A DNA stretch of 64,000 bases from Streptococcus suis YS161. Its GTDB lineage: Bacteria > Bacillota > Bacilli > Lactobacillales > Streptococcaceae. Shown here in pieces: positions 32,989 to 42,221 of this stretch. The DNA lies in contig NZ_ASCA01000059.1 in the NCBI RefSeq assembly GCF_002760245.1, positions 1 through 64,000 on the forward strand. The letters run 5' to 3'. A program made the position numbers and the translations under genes. Each line of letters opens with the position of its first letter. Position 1 is the stretch's first letter. Below the pieces are notes generated by a model, which saw only the letters and a program-made list of their open reading frames with translations, was not told where the DNA came from and did no database searches.

Positions 32989-34116
32989 TTACTTGGTTAC
33001 ATTCTTGTCAATCAAGAGGATATGGTCGATGTCTCCTGTGAGTTTAACTCCGTCGGCAATTTTAATATTTTCAGCGACGATGACGTAGTCAAGTTCAACA
33101 CCTTCGCCGATAATAGCACCAGGCAGGACGACAGAATTTTTTACTACGGCATTTTGGTTGACCTGTACATCTGTTGAAATAACAGAATGTTCTACTGTAC
33201 CATCAATAACTGCCCCTTTATCAATATAGGCAGATTTAACCGTTGCAGTTGCACCAATGACTTGGGCAGGAGATCCCTTATCCTCTGAATAGATTCTCCA
33301 TGAGCGGTCAGAAAGGTCCAAATCTCCAGCGTGATCAATCAAGTCCATATTGGATTCCCAGAGGCTGTTAACGGTACCTACGTCTTTCCAATAACCACGG
33401 AATGGATGGGCAATGAGAGTGCGGCCATCTTCTAAGTATTTCGGAATGATGTCGTGCCCAAAATCGTGAGATGAAGTGTCCAATTTATCATCTTCTTGAA
33501 GGTACTTTTTCAAGGTCTTCCAAGTGAAGATATAGATACCCATTGATGCTAAATTGCTCTTAGGATTTTCTGGTTTTTCTTCAAATTCTTCAATACGGTA
33601 ATCTTCATCCGTATTCATGATACCAAAACGTGAAGCTTCTTTGATTGGAACTTCGATAACCGCAATCGTAGCATCTGCTTTTTTCTGAATATGTGTATCA
33701 AGGAGTTTGTCGTAGTTCATCTTATAGATGTGGTCACCAGACAAAATCAATACGTACTCTGGATCGTGAAGATCAATGAAATCAATGTTCTGTGTAATAG
33801 CGTCGGCTGTACCTTTGTAAAGTCCGAAACCTTCGATTTTTTCACTCGGTGGTAATACAAAGACGCCAGATCCTTGTACATCAAGCCCCCAACGTTGAGA
33901 CTGTGCAACGTATGAATTCAAGAGAACAGGCTCATACTGAGTCAAAACTCCGACAATATCAATACCTGAGTTGGCACAGTTACTGAGAGGAAAGTCAATA
34001 ATGCGGTACTTTCCGCCAAATGCGACTGCTGGTTTGGCGACTTTTTTTGTCAACCCTTCTAGACGTGTTCCACGTCCACCAGCAAGAATCATAGCTAACA
34101 TTTTATTTTGAGCCAT
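32989..34116 (-). CDS. glgC: Glucose-1-phosphate adenylyltransferase GlgC
   Basis: 375-residue catalytic subunit making ADP-glucose, the committed step of glycogen synthesis. [11 protein letters not shown] (residues about 9-19) is the nucleotide-binding loop, then [17 protein letters not shown] and the sugar-phosphate-binding [11 protein letters not shown]. The beta-helix C-terminus is present ([19 protein letters not shown]). First gene of the operon, with a promoter and cre site upstream. Confidence 0.95.
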   Translation of the reverse strand: MAQNKMLAMILAGGRGTRLEGLTKKVAKPAVAFGGKYRIIDFPLSNCANSGIDIVGVLTQYEPVLLNSYVAQSQRWGLDVQGSGVFVLPPSEKIEGFGLYKGTADAITQNIDFIDLHDPEYVLILSGDHIYKMNYDKLLDTHIQKKADATIAVIEVPIKEASRFGIMNTDEDYRIEEFEEKPENPKSNLASMGIYIFTWKTLKKYLQEDDKLDTSSHDFGHDIIPKYLEDGRTLIAHPFRGYWKDVGTVNSLWESNMDLIDHAGDLDLSDRSWRIYSEDKGSPAQVIGATATVKSAYIDKGAVIDGTVEHSVISTDVQVNQNAVVKNSVVLPGAIIGEGVELDYVIVAENIKIADGVKLTGDIDHILLIDKNVTK

Positions 34117-34147
34117 CTAACCACTCCTTAATATATATGATATGTCT

Positions 34148-34185
34148 ATTATAGCATAAATTATAAAAAAATGAAAGCGTTTCCT
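34148..34185 (-). promoter_or_regulatory. glg promoter overlapped by a CcpA cre site
   Basis: On the minus strand a -10 TATAAT (34153-34148) lies 17 bp from a -35-like TTTCAT (34176-34171). The plus-strand string TGAAAGCGTTTCCT (34172-34185) matches the catabolite-responsive consensus TGWAARCGYTWNCW and overlaps the -35. CcpA binding there should repress glg transcription when glucose is abundant. Confidence 0.75.
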
Positions 34186-34194
34186 ATACAGAAA

Positions 34195-34208
34195 TTGAAA
34201 TATTTCAA
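34195..34208. promoter_or_regulatory. 14-bp palindrome TTGAAATATTTCAA upstream of glg
   Basis: A perfect palindrome just upstream of the cre site. It may be a second operator for the glg operon or for the divergent-side LysR gene. No known regulator matches with certainty. Confidence 0.4.
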
Positions 34209-34289
34209 ACTTCTTTTCAACGGCTTTCATAAACATATTATAACATATTATTTTGTGTTAGTCTATATAATATTGTAATAATATTGTAT

Positions 34290-35201
34290 TTATTTTTGGT
34301 CGAATTTTACCTCTTCAAGTAGGTAATTGATGAATTTTTCTCCCATGTCGGACAGCAATGCCTTTTCGTGTTGGATATAGACCAATTCGATTTCATCATC
34401 AAATTCCAGAGGAATTGATACAATATTATCTCCATTAAGATTTGAATTGAGGATACCTGTTGCGATTGTATAGCCATCCAGACCGATTAAGAGATTGAAG
34501 AGTGTGGCACGGTCAGATACGACAATCGATTTTTTATGGTGTTCCTGGGCTAGAATTTCTTCTGCAAAGTAGAAGGAGTTGTGAATACCTTGCTCGTAGC
34601 TGAGATAGGGGAAATCTACCAAATCATCGAGAGTGATTGACTTTCTTTGTGCCAAAGGATTGGTTTTGCTGACAAATACATGTGGTTTGGCAGTGAAGAG
34701 AGTTGTATAGGATAGTCGATTGTCATCCAAAAGTTTCAGCAGGACATCACGGTTGAAATGGTTGAGGAAAAGCACTCCGATTTCTGAGCGGAAATTCTTA
34801 ACGTCATCAATGATTTCCCAGGTCCGTGTTTCACGTAGGAAGAGTTCATAGTCTTCCATCTCAGTTTCTTTCAAAAGTGAGACAAAGGCGTTAACCACAA
34901 AGGCATAGTGTTGGGAAGAGACGCTGAAGAGTTGGCGTTTTGCATTCGGATTTTTATAGCGGTCTTCCAATAGTTCGGTCTGTTCAACAATTTGACGAGC
35001 GTAGGAAAGAAACTCCATGCCATCCTTTGTCAGGGTAATGCCCTTAGAATTACGGAAAAAGATTTTAATTTTCATTTCTTTTTCCAGGTCTCGTACAGCG
35101 TTGGAAAGGCTGGGTTGGGTAATGAAGAGTTGTTTGGCAGCCTCATTCATACTGCCTGTTTCTGCAATTTTGATAATATAGTATAATTGTTGGATTCTCA
35201 T
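34290..35201 (-). CDS. LysR-family regulator (MtaR/CpsY-like)
   Basis: 303-residue LysR-type regulator. N-terminal HTH: RIQQLYYIIKIAETGSMNEA, AAKQLFITQPSLSNAVRDLE (residues about 1-50). The rest is the periplasmic-binding-like effector domain. The sequence matches the streptococcal MtaR/CpsY/MetR-type group that controls methionine or sulfur-amino-acid uptake and, in some species, capsule and virulence traits. It is transcribed away from the pyr genes. Its own regulon is not visible here. Confidence 0.8.
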   Translation of the reverse strand: MRIQQLYYIIKIAETGSMNEAAKQLFITQPSLSNAVRDLEKEMKIKIFFRNSKGITLTKDGMEFLSYARQIVEQTELLEDRYKNPNAKRQLFSVSSQHYAFVVNAFVSLLKETEMEDYELFLRETRTWEIIDDVKNFRSEIGVLFLNHFNRDVLLKLLDDNRLSYTTLFTAKPHVFVSKTNPLAQRKSITLDDLVDFPYLSYEQGIHNSFYFAEEILAQEHHKKSIVVSDRATLFNLLIGLDGYTIATGILNSNLNGDNIVSIPLEFDDEIELVYIQHEKALLSDMGEKFINYLLEEVKFDQK

Positions 35202-35220
35202 ACCTCTATTGTAACATGAT

Positions 35221-35249
35221 TTGACAAATTATTCTAAAAAATGTATAAT
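35221..35249 (+). promoter_or_regulatory. Promoter of pyrK-pyrD
   Basis: TTGACA (35221-35226), 17-bp spacer, TATAAT (35244-35249). A strong consensus promoter directly ahead of the PyrR attenuator. Confidence 0.85.
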
Positions 35250-35360
35250 GCTGAAAATATATCCTTTAACTGAGTCCAGAGAGGCGAAGAAGGGAACGTG
35301 ATAAATAGGGCAAATACTGCCTTCTTTTCGTGTAACCTTGCTAGCCAGCAAGGTTTTTTC
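35250..35360 (+). promoter_or_regulatory. PyrR attenuator upstream of pyrK
   Basis: The leader contains AGTCCAGAGAGGC (35273-35285), the PyrR binding-loop sequence. A terminator hairpin with AACCTTGCT (35334-35342) and AGCAAGGTT (35347-35355) then T6 follows. With UMP high, PyrR bound to the loop favours the terminator and stops transcription. The known Bacillus/Streptococcus pyr mechanism applies; no calculation of the alternative fold was done. Confidence 0.85.
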
Positions 35361-35414
35361 TCTATATCGACTTTCTTGTTTTCTGTGTCATTGTTATATA
35401 GAATAGGAGAAAAG

Positions 35415-36188
35415 ATGATTTTAAAAGAACAGATGTTACTGGTGGACCAAGTCCAACTTGCTCCACGTATATTTGCTATGATCTTGCAGGGTGATATGGT
35501 CCAAGATATGAAAATGGGGCAGTTTATCCATATTCGTATTCCAGATGATTCCATGCTCTTGCGGAGACCGATTTCTATTTCCGAGATTGATCGGAATAAG
35601 TCTCAATGTCGGATTATTTACCGAGTGGAAGGTCAAGGGACGGAAGTCTTTTCGAAAATGACTGTTGGGCAGTATTTGGATGTTATGGGACCGCTTGGGA
35701 AAGGGTTTGAAGTAGACTTTCTCAAAGAAGGAGACCGCATTCTCATCATTGGCGGAGGAATCGGTGTTCCTCCCTTGGTGGAAGTGGCGAAACAGGCGGC
35801 GAACCGTGGTGTCAATGTCACGTCAGTCATTGGCTTTGCCACCAAAGAGGCCGTCATTTTGGAAGAGGAACTAGCCAAGTATGGTCAAGTTTATGTCACA
35901 ACGGATGATGGTTCCTATGGGCGTAAGGGGAATGTCGCAACGGTTGTTGAAGAGCTGACAAACGAGTTTGCAGCCATTTACTCATGTGGGGCACCAGCTA
36001 TGATGAACTATGTTGATCAACGCTTTCAGGAACATCCTCATGCCTACATTTCACTGGAGGCTAGGATGGCTTGCGGGATGGGGGCGTGCTATGCCTGTGT
36101 TGTCAAACCCAAAGAGGGACAAGAACACGAGAACAAGCGTGTCTGCAAGGAAGGTCCAGTCTTTGCGACAGGTAGTCTAATTTTGTAG
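35415..36188 (+). CDS. pyrK: Dihydroorotate dehydrogenase electron-transfer subunit PyrK
   Basis: 257-residue FAD and [2Fe-2S] protein that passes electrons from PyrD to NAD. ATG 35415 has AGGAGAAAAG upstream; a longer frame would run into the terminator. FAD region RRPISISEID (about residues 51-60), NAD-binding GGGIGVPPLVEVAK (about 112-125), and the Cys cluster MACGMGACYACVVKP (about 216-230) are visible. It is followed by pyrD after 9 bases. Confidence 0.95.
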   Translation: MILKEQMLLVDQVQLAPRIFAMILQGDMVQDMKMGQFIHIRIPDDSMLLRRPISISEIDRNKSQCRIIYRVEGQGTEVFSKMTVGQYLDVMGPLGKGFEVDFLKEGDRILIIGGGIGVPPLVEVAKQAANRGVNVTSVIGFATKEAVILEEELAKYGQVYVTTDDGSYGRKGNVATVVEELTNEFAAIYSCGAPAMMNYVDQRFQEHPHAYISLEARMACGMGACYACVVKPKEGQEHENKRVCKEGPVFATGSLIL

Positions 36189-37139
<951 letters not shown>

Positions 37140-37167
37140 CAAAGGTAAAATAAAAGAGTAATATAAA

Positions 37168-37286
37168 GAAAATATCTCCTTTAATTAAGTCCAGAGAGGC
37201 TAGGAAGGTGTCATGTAATATGCTTGAAAGTGATTTTCAAGCTGAATTCGTGCACATCCCTGACCGATTTGGCAGGGATTTTTGTG
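37168..37286 (+). promoter_or_regulatory. PyrR attenuator upstream of pyrF
   Basis: Second copy of the PyrR loop AGTCCAGAGAGGC (37188-37200), then a hairpin GCTTGAAA/TTTCAAGC-like and a terminator ATCCCTGACC/GGCAGGGAT followed by T5. It allows pyrF-pyrE to be controlled separately from pyrK-pyrD. Confidence 0.82.
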
Positions 37287-37302
37287 TAAATGAAAGGATT
37301 TT

Positions 37303-37998
37303 ATGAAAGAAACAAGACCAATTATTGCCCTTGACTTTGCAGGTAAAGAAGAAGTCCAGTCTTTTTTGGAACAGTTCCCACCAGATGAGAAACTCTATGT
37401 AAAGGTTGGAATGGAGTTGTATTATGCGGAGGGACCAGGTATTATCAATTATTTGAAAGGCTGCGGTCACAGTATTTTTCTAGATTTGAAACTGCATGAT
37501 ATTCCTAATACCGTCGAGTCGGCTATGAAAGTCTTGGCAAAACTCGGTGTGGATATGACCAACGTTCACGCTGCTGGTGGTGTTGAGATGATGCAGGCAG
37601 CACGAAGGGGATTGGGTAAGGATGCTGTTTTAATAGCGGTCACTCAGTTGACCTCTACCTCAGAGGAGCAGATGAGAACGGACCAGAATATACAGACTAG
37701 TTTGCAGGAAGCAGTTGTTCATTATGCTCAAAGAGCACAAGAAGCTGGTCTTGATGGGGTGGTTTGTTCAGCGCATGAGGTGGCTTTGATTAAAGATGCT
37801 ACAAGTTCTGATTTTGTGTGCCTGACGCCAGGGATTCGTCCGACTGGCGGTGAAGTAGGCGATCAGAAACGAGTTATGACACCAGCAGATGCTGCTCGAA
37901 TCGGTAGTGATTACATCGTAGTAGGTCGCCCGATTACAAAATCAGAACATCCTTACCAGACCTATTTGTCTATTAAAGAGGAGTGGAATCGTGGATAA
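37303..37998 (+). CDS. pyrF: Orotidine-5'-phosphate decarboxylase PyrF
   Basis: 231-residue decarboxylase making [12 protein letters not shown] (about residues 10-18), the catalytic [13 protein letters not shown] block (about 57-69, DxKxHDI motif) and [15 protein letters not shown] near the C-terminus identify the family. ATG 37303 has AAAGGA upstream. Its stop overlaps the next gene by 8 bases. Confidence 0.95.
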   Translation: MKETRPIIALDFAGKEEVQSFLEQFPPDEKLYVKVGMELYYAEGPGIINYLKGCGHSIFLDLKLHDIPNTVESAMKVLAKLGVDMTNVHAAGGVEMMQAARRGLGKDAVLIAVTQLTSTSEEQMRTDQNIQTSLQEAVVHYAQRAQEAGLDGVVCSAHEVALIKDATSSDFVCLTPGIRPTGGEVGDQKRVMTPADAARIGSDYIVVGRPITKSEHPYQTYLSIKEEWNRG

Positions 37999-38317
37999 GA
38001 TTTATCAGATTATAATTGATAGACCTCTCGGGTATATTGATAAATTTGGCAACCAGTACCCCATTAATTACGGCTACGTCCCAAATCTATTGGCTGGAGA
38101 TGGTGAAGAGCAAGATGTTTACATCATTTCCAAAGCTGTTCGGCAGCCCTTGACATCCTTCGAGGGGAAATTGGTCGCGATTATACATCGCAGAGATGAT
38201 GTTGAGGATAAATGGGTTCTGACAGGTCTTGATGAAAAACTTACCGTGACAGAAATAAAAGAGAAAACCAATTTCATTGAACAGTATTTTGATTCATGGA
38301 TTGAAATGGTGGACTAG
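37991..38317 (+). CDS. Short family I inorganic pyrophosphatase-like protein
   Basis: 108 residues from GTG 37991, overlapping pyrF. It has the PPase core: [24 protein letters not shown] (as in YGYxPxTxxDGDPLDVLV of family I enzymes) and RRDDVEDKW near residue 75 in the DxxxxDxK region. The N-terminal Glu/Lys block and the C-terminal Lys of the full 170-residue enzyme are absent, so activity is uncertain. Placement between pyrF and pyrE is suggestive: the PyrE reaction releases pyrophosphate. Confidence 0.6.
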   Translation: MDKIYQIIIDRPLGYIDKFGNQYPINYGYVPNLLAGDGEEQDVYIISKAVRQPLTSFEGKLVAIIHRRDDVEDKWVLTGLDEKLTVTEIKEKTNFIEQYFDSWIEMVD

Positions 38318-38449
38318 GAGAAGTCTGTAAGAATTCAACAGGGATAAATATTTTATAGGGTTCATAGATTGAACCAATACTTTAGGAGTGACAGGCTATT
38401 CGGCGGGATGGTCATGTTGTAATGGTACGCATTTAGAAGGAGGTCTATT

Positions 38450-39082
38450 ATGACATTAGCAACAGAAATCGCATCACACTTATTGGATATTAAGGCAGTT
38501 CATCTGCGTCCAGAAAAGCCATTTACATGGGCATCAGGTATCAAATCCCCTATCTATACAGATAATCGTATTACACTATCTTATCCTGAAACTCGAAATC
38601 TGATTGAAGATGGCTTTGTTCAACGAATTGAAGAGGAATTTCCTGAGGTTGAGGTGATTGCCGGAACTGCCACAGCAGGTATTCCTCATGGTGCTATCAT
38701 TGCAGATCGGATGAATTTGCCATTTGCATATATCCGTAGCAAACCAAAAGACCATGGTGCAGGGAACCAATTAGAAGGTCGCATCGTCAAGGGACAAAAA
38801 ATGGTTGTCGTTGAAGACCTGATTTCTACTGGAGGGTCTGTTCTAGATGCCGTAGCAGCAGCTGAGCGTGAAGGCGCTGACGTTATTGGTGTTGTGGCAA
38901 TCTTTACCTATGAATTGCCAAAGGCAGATCGTAATTTTGATAATGCTGGCGTGAAATTGGTGACGCTTAGCAATTATTCAGAGTTAATCAAGGTCGCAAA
39001 AGTACAGGGATATATCAATGCAGATGGTTTGAATCTGCTTAAAAAGTTCCGTCAAAATCAAGAAACTTGGCAGGAAGACTAG
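38450..39082 (+). CDS. pyrE: Orotate phosphoribosyltransferase PyrE
   Basis: 210-residue enzyme converting orotate and PRPP to OMP and pyrophosphate. The PRPP-binding motif is [16 protein letters not shown] (residues about 120-135), and [15 protein letters not shown] holds the conserved loop. Strong GGAGG 8 bases upstream of ATG 38450. It is 132 bases after the pyrophosphatase-like gene; no PyrR loop was seen before it, so it probably shares the pyrF transcript. Confidence 0.95.
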   Translation: MTLATEIASHLLDIKAVHLRPEKPFTWASGIKSPIYTDNRITLSYPETRNLIEDGFVQRIEEEFPEVEVIAGTATAGIPHGAIIADRMNLPFAYIRSKPKDHGAGNQLEGRIVKGQKMVVVEDLISTGGSVLDAVAAAEREGADVIGVVAIFTYELPKADRNFDNAGVKLVTLSNYSELIKVAKVQGYINADGLNLLKKFRQNQETWQED

Positions 39083-39190
39083 ATTTAAAATAAGCCCACG
39101 CACGATTTCTGGGAACTTATCCTGTAAAATGGTATAATAGTCTCTAACGTATTTTGAGAATACAATAATTGACCGTATGAGGAGAGATAG

Positions 39191-40117
39191 ATGATTTCAG
39201 TTATCGTGCCTTGTTTTAATGAAGAAGAGGCAATTCCCTATTTTTACGATGCTATGGAGAAAGTTCGTAAGGAGATGGGGGAACAATTTGAGTATATTTT
39301 TGTCAATGATGGTTCAAAGGATAGGACATTAACGGTTTTACGCCAATTGTCTGGTCAAGACCGAGCTGTTCGCTATCTTTCCTTTTCAAGGAATTTTGGG
39401 AAAGAAGCTGCTCTCTATGCAGGTCTACAAGCTGCGCAAGGTGAGCTAGTGACTGTCATGGATGTTGATTTACAAGATCCACCTGAAATGTTGATGGAAA
39501 TGAAGGCTATGTTGGATGGAAATCCAGATTTAGATTGCGTTGGAACCCGTCGTGTCAGTCGAGATGGTGAGCCACCGATTCGTAGCTTTTTTGCAAGATT
39601 ATTCTACAAATTGATGAATAAAATCAGCCAGGTCGAGGTAGTAGACGGTGCCCGTGATTTCCGTCTCATGCGTCGTCACATGGTAGATGCCATTCTATCA
39701 GTGTCTGAATACAATCGCTTTTCAAAAGGAATTTTTGCTTGGGTAGGATTCGAAACAGAATACTTGCCCTATGAAAATGTTGAGAGGGTCGCTGGCGAAA
39801 CTAGTTGGTCTTTCTGGAAATTGCTTTCTTATTCTATTGAAGGAATCATCAATTTTTCAGATACACCTTTGAATATTGCCTCCTATACAGGTTTCTTCAC
39901 CTTCCTATTGTCGCTAGTTCTAATGGTCTTTGTGGTTTTCAAAACCTTGGTGTTCGGAGATCCTACAATTGGCTGGCCGTCGACTATTTGTATCATCCTA
40001 TTTTTGGGAGGTCTGCAGTTGATGACCATTGGTATTCTCGGTAAATATTTGGCAAAAGTTTTCTTGGAAACGAAGAAACGTCCGATTTATATTGTTAAAG
40101 AGAAAAGTTCAAACTAG
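39191..40117 (+). CDS. GT2 glycosyltransferase with two membrane spans (GtrB/CsbB-like)
   Basis: 308 residues. N-terminal GT2 domain: VIVPCFNEEEAIPYFYDAM, FVNDGSKDRTLTVL, and DVDLQDPPEM with the DxD-like metal site (DVDLQD). Two hydrophobic segments near the C-terminus (GFFTFLLSLVLMVFVVF and FLGGLQLMTIGILGKYL) place it in the polyprenol-phosphate glycosyltransferase group. It probably loads a sugar on undecaprenyl phosphate for cell-wall or membrane glycan decoration. A promoter with TATAAT lies about 55 bases upstream. Confidence 0.85.
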   Translation: MISVIVPCFNEEEAIPYFYDAMEKVRKEMGEQFEYIFVNDGSKDRTLTVLRQLSGQDRAVRYLSFSRNFGKEAALYAGLQAAQGELVTVMDVDLQDPPEMLMEMKAMLDGNPDLDCVGTRRVSRDGEPPIRSFFARLFYKLMNKISQVEVVDGARDFRLMRRHMVDAILSVSEYNRFSKGIFAWVGFETEYLPYENVERVAGETSWSFWKLLSYSIEGIINFSDTPLNIASYTGFFTFLLSLVLMVFVVFKTLVFGDPTIGWPSTICIILFLGGLQLMTIGILGKYLAKVFLETKKRPIYIVKEKSSN

Positions 40118-40126
40118 GAGCAGTTT

Positions 40127-40780
40127 ATGGAACATTCAGCTTGGCACGAATTGATAAAGGCACAGTTGCCAGAGCATTATTTTGGTAAAATCAATCAGTT
40201 TTTAGATCATGTTTATGCTGGTGGAACCATTTATCCGCCTCGTGAGAAGGTATTTGCTGCCATTCAAACAACGGATTTGGAAGAGGTTAAAGTAGTTATT
40301 TTGGGACAGGATCCCTATCACGGACCTGGTCAAGCTCAGGGCTTGTCCTTCTCTGTGCCAAACTCGGTACCAGCTCCGCCATCTCTCCAAAACATCTTAA
40401 AAGAATTGACGGATGATATTGGCGTCAAGCAAGATCATGATTTGACAGCATGGGCGGAACAAGGTGTGCTTTTGCTCAATGCTTGTTTAACTGTTCCAGC
40501 AGGTCAGGCAAATGGACATGCAGGGCAAATCTGGGAGCCATTTACGGACGCTGTTATTAAGGTGGTCAATAGCTTAGACCAGCCTGTTGTCTATATTCTT
40601 TGGGGTGCATATGCTCGCAAGAAAAAGGCGTTGATAACCAATCCAAAACATCTGGTTATCGAATCTGCTCATCCAAGCCCTCTTTCAGCCTATCGAGGTT
40701 TCTTCGGAAGCAAGCCCTTCTCACAAGCAAATGCCTACTTGACTTCACAAGGCAGAACAGGAATTGATTGGCTGCGATAG
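40127..40780 (+). CDS. ung: Uracil-DNA glycosylase
   Basis: 217-residue family 1 UNG that removes uracil from DNA. The catalytic motif is [18 protein letters not shown] (Asp in GQDPYH, about residue 63) and the leucine-loop [13 protein letters not shown] lies at about 184-196. Normal length. It starts 9 bases after the glycosyltransferase and ends 40 bases before pyrC. Confidence 0.95.
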   Translation: MEHSAWHELIKAQLPEHYFGKINQFLDHVYAGGTIYPPREKVFAAIQTTDLEEVKVVILGQDPYHGPGQAQGLSFSVPNSVPAPPSLQNILKELTDDIGVKQDHDLTAWAEQGVLLLNACLTVPAGQANGHAGQIWEPFTDAVIKVVNSLDQPVVYILWGAYARKKKALITNPKHLVIESAHPSPLSAYRGFFGSKPFSQANAYLTSQGRTGIDWLR

Positions 40781-40819
40781 TAGATGATAATGGCTTTGGT
40801 ACTACAAAGGAGAATATGA

Positions 40820-42091
40820 ATGTTATTAGTGAAAAATGGTCGAGTATTGGATCCGCAATCTGGTTTAGACAAGGTTTGCGACATCTTGATGGACGGAAGT
40901 AAGATTGTTAAGATTGCGGAGTCGATTTCAGAAGATGTTGAACAAGAAGTGATTGATGCGACAGGATTAGTCGTTGCTCCTGGTTTGGTCGATGTTCATG
41001 TGCATTTTCGGGAGCCAGGTCAGACCCATAAAGAAGATATTCATACAGGAGCTCTTTCTGCAGCAGCGGGTGGTTTTACTTCTGTTGTCATGATGGCTAA
41101 CACTAATCCGACGATTTCAAATGTTGAAACCTTAAAAGAAGTATTGGATTCCGCTAAAAAAGAAGCTATTCACATTTATAGTGTGGCAACCATTACAGAT
41201 CATTTCGATGGGCAAAATCTGACTGATTTTCCTGCTTTGCTAGAAGCTGGAGCGGTGGCCTTTTCGGACGACGGTATTCCTTTGACAAATGCTGGCGTGG
41301 TTAGAAAAGCTATGAAATTAGCCAAAGAGCAAGGCTGTCTCATCAGTCTGCATGAAGAAGACCCTGACCTGAATGGTGTCTTGGGACTCAACGAGCAAGT
41401 AGCTGAAAAACATTTTCATGTTTGTGGAGCAACTGGCGTAGCAGAATACAGCATGGTCGCTCGCGATGTCATGATTGCCTATGAAACGGGTGCGCGTGTT
41501 CATATCCAGCATCTATCCAAAGCCGAGTCGGTCAAGGTGGTTGAATTTGTTCAAGGTCTCGGAGCAAATGTTACAGCAGAAGTAGCACCCCAACATTTTT
41601 CACGAACAGAAGAATTACTTCTAACAAAAGGTGCCAATGCTAAAATGAATCCGCCACTACGATTAGAAAGTGATCGCTTGGCTGTGATTGATGGGTTGAA
41701 ATCTGGTGTTATCTCTGTCATTGCGACGGACCATGCACCTCATCACGCAGATGAGAAAAATGTAGAGGACCTTACGCAAGCTCCTTCAGGAATGACAGGC
41801 TTGGAAACCTCGCTTTCACTTGGTTTGACGCATCTGGTGGAAGAAGGGCATCTGACACTCGTGCAATTGTTGGAGAAAATGACTATTAATCCAGCCGAGC
41901 TCTATGGTCTTGATGCTGGCTATCTTGCTGAAAATGGCCCAGCTGATCTTGTTATTTTTGACCCAAATGCAAATCGGTTGGTCACAGCGGATTTTGCCTC
42001 GAAGTCTGCTAATTCTCCGTTTGTTGGTGATAGTCTGAAAGGACAGGTCCTTTACACCATTGCAAATGGACAAATAGTATTTGGTAAATAG
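40820..42091 (+). CDS. pyrC: Dihydroorotase PyrC
   Basis: 423-residue zinc amidohydrolase, third step of pyrimidine synthesis. [17 protein letters not shown] contains the first metal His pair; the second His region is [11 protein letters not shown], and the catalytic Asp is in [12 protein letters not shown] (about residue 304). It has its own ribosome-binding site and lies 1.7 kb from pyrE. No PyrR loop is obvious here. Confidence 0.95.
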   Translation: MLLVKNGRVLDPQSGLDKVCDILMDGSKIVKIAESISEDVEQEVIDATGLVVAPGLVDVHVHFREPGQTHKEDIHTGALSAAAGGFTSVVMMANTNPTISNVETLKEVLDSAKKEAIHIYSVATITDHFDGQNLTDFPALLEAGAVAFSDDGIPLTNAGVVRKAMKLAKEQGCLISLHEEDPDLNGVLGLNEQVAEKHFHVCGATGVAEYSMVARDVMIAYETGARVHIQHLSKAESVKVVEFVQGLGANVTAEVAPQHFSRTEELLLTKGANAKMNPPLRLESDRLAVIDGLKSGVISVIATDHAPHHADEKNVEDLTQAPSGMTGLETSLSLGLTHLVEEGHLTLVQLLEKMTINPAELYGLDAGYLAENGPADLVIFDPNANRLVTADFASKSANSPFVGDSLKGQVLYTIANGQIVFGK

Positions 42092-42097
42092 GAAATG

Positions 42098-42125
42098 AGC
42101 GGATTAGATAGCTAATTCGCTTATT
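42098..42125 (+). terminator. Terminator of pyrC
   Basis: AGCGGATTA (42098-42106) pairs with TAATTCGCT (42113-42121) with one mismatch, followed by TATTT. Confidence 0.5.
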
Positions 42126-42221
42126 TCGAACTATTTTTGCATGTAAGCGATTTTAATGTTTTTGTTTTTTGATAAAAAGTGTATAATAGAGATATAAAAA
42201 ATGCCGAAGAAAGGTCTATTT

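Noticed and set aside
38318..38449. Third PyrR attenuator before pyrE
   Set aside because: No AGTCCAGAGAGG loop was found and no terminator with T-run is evident.
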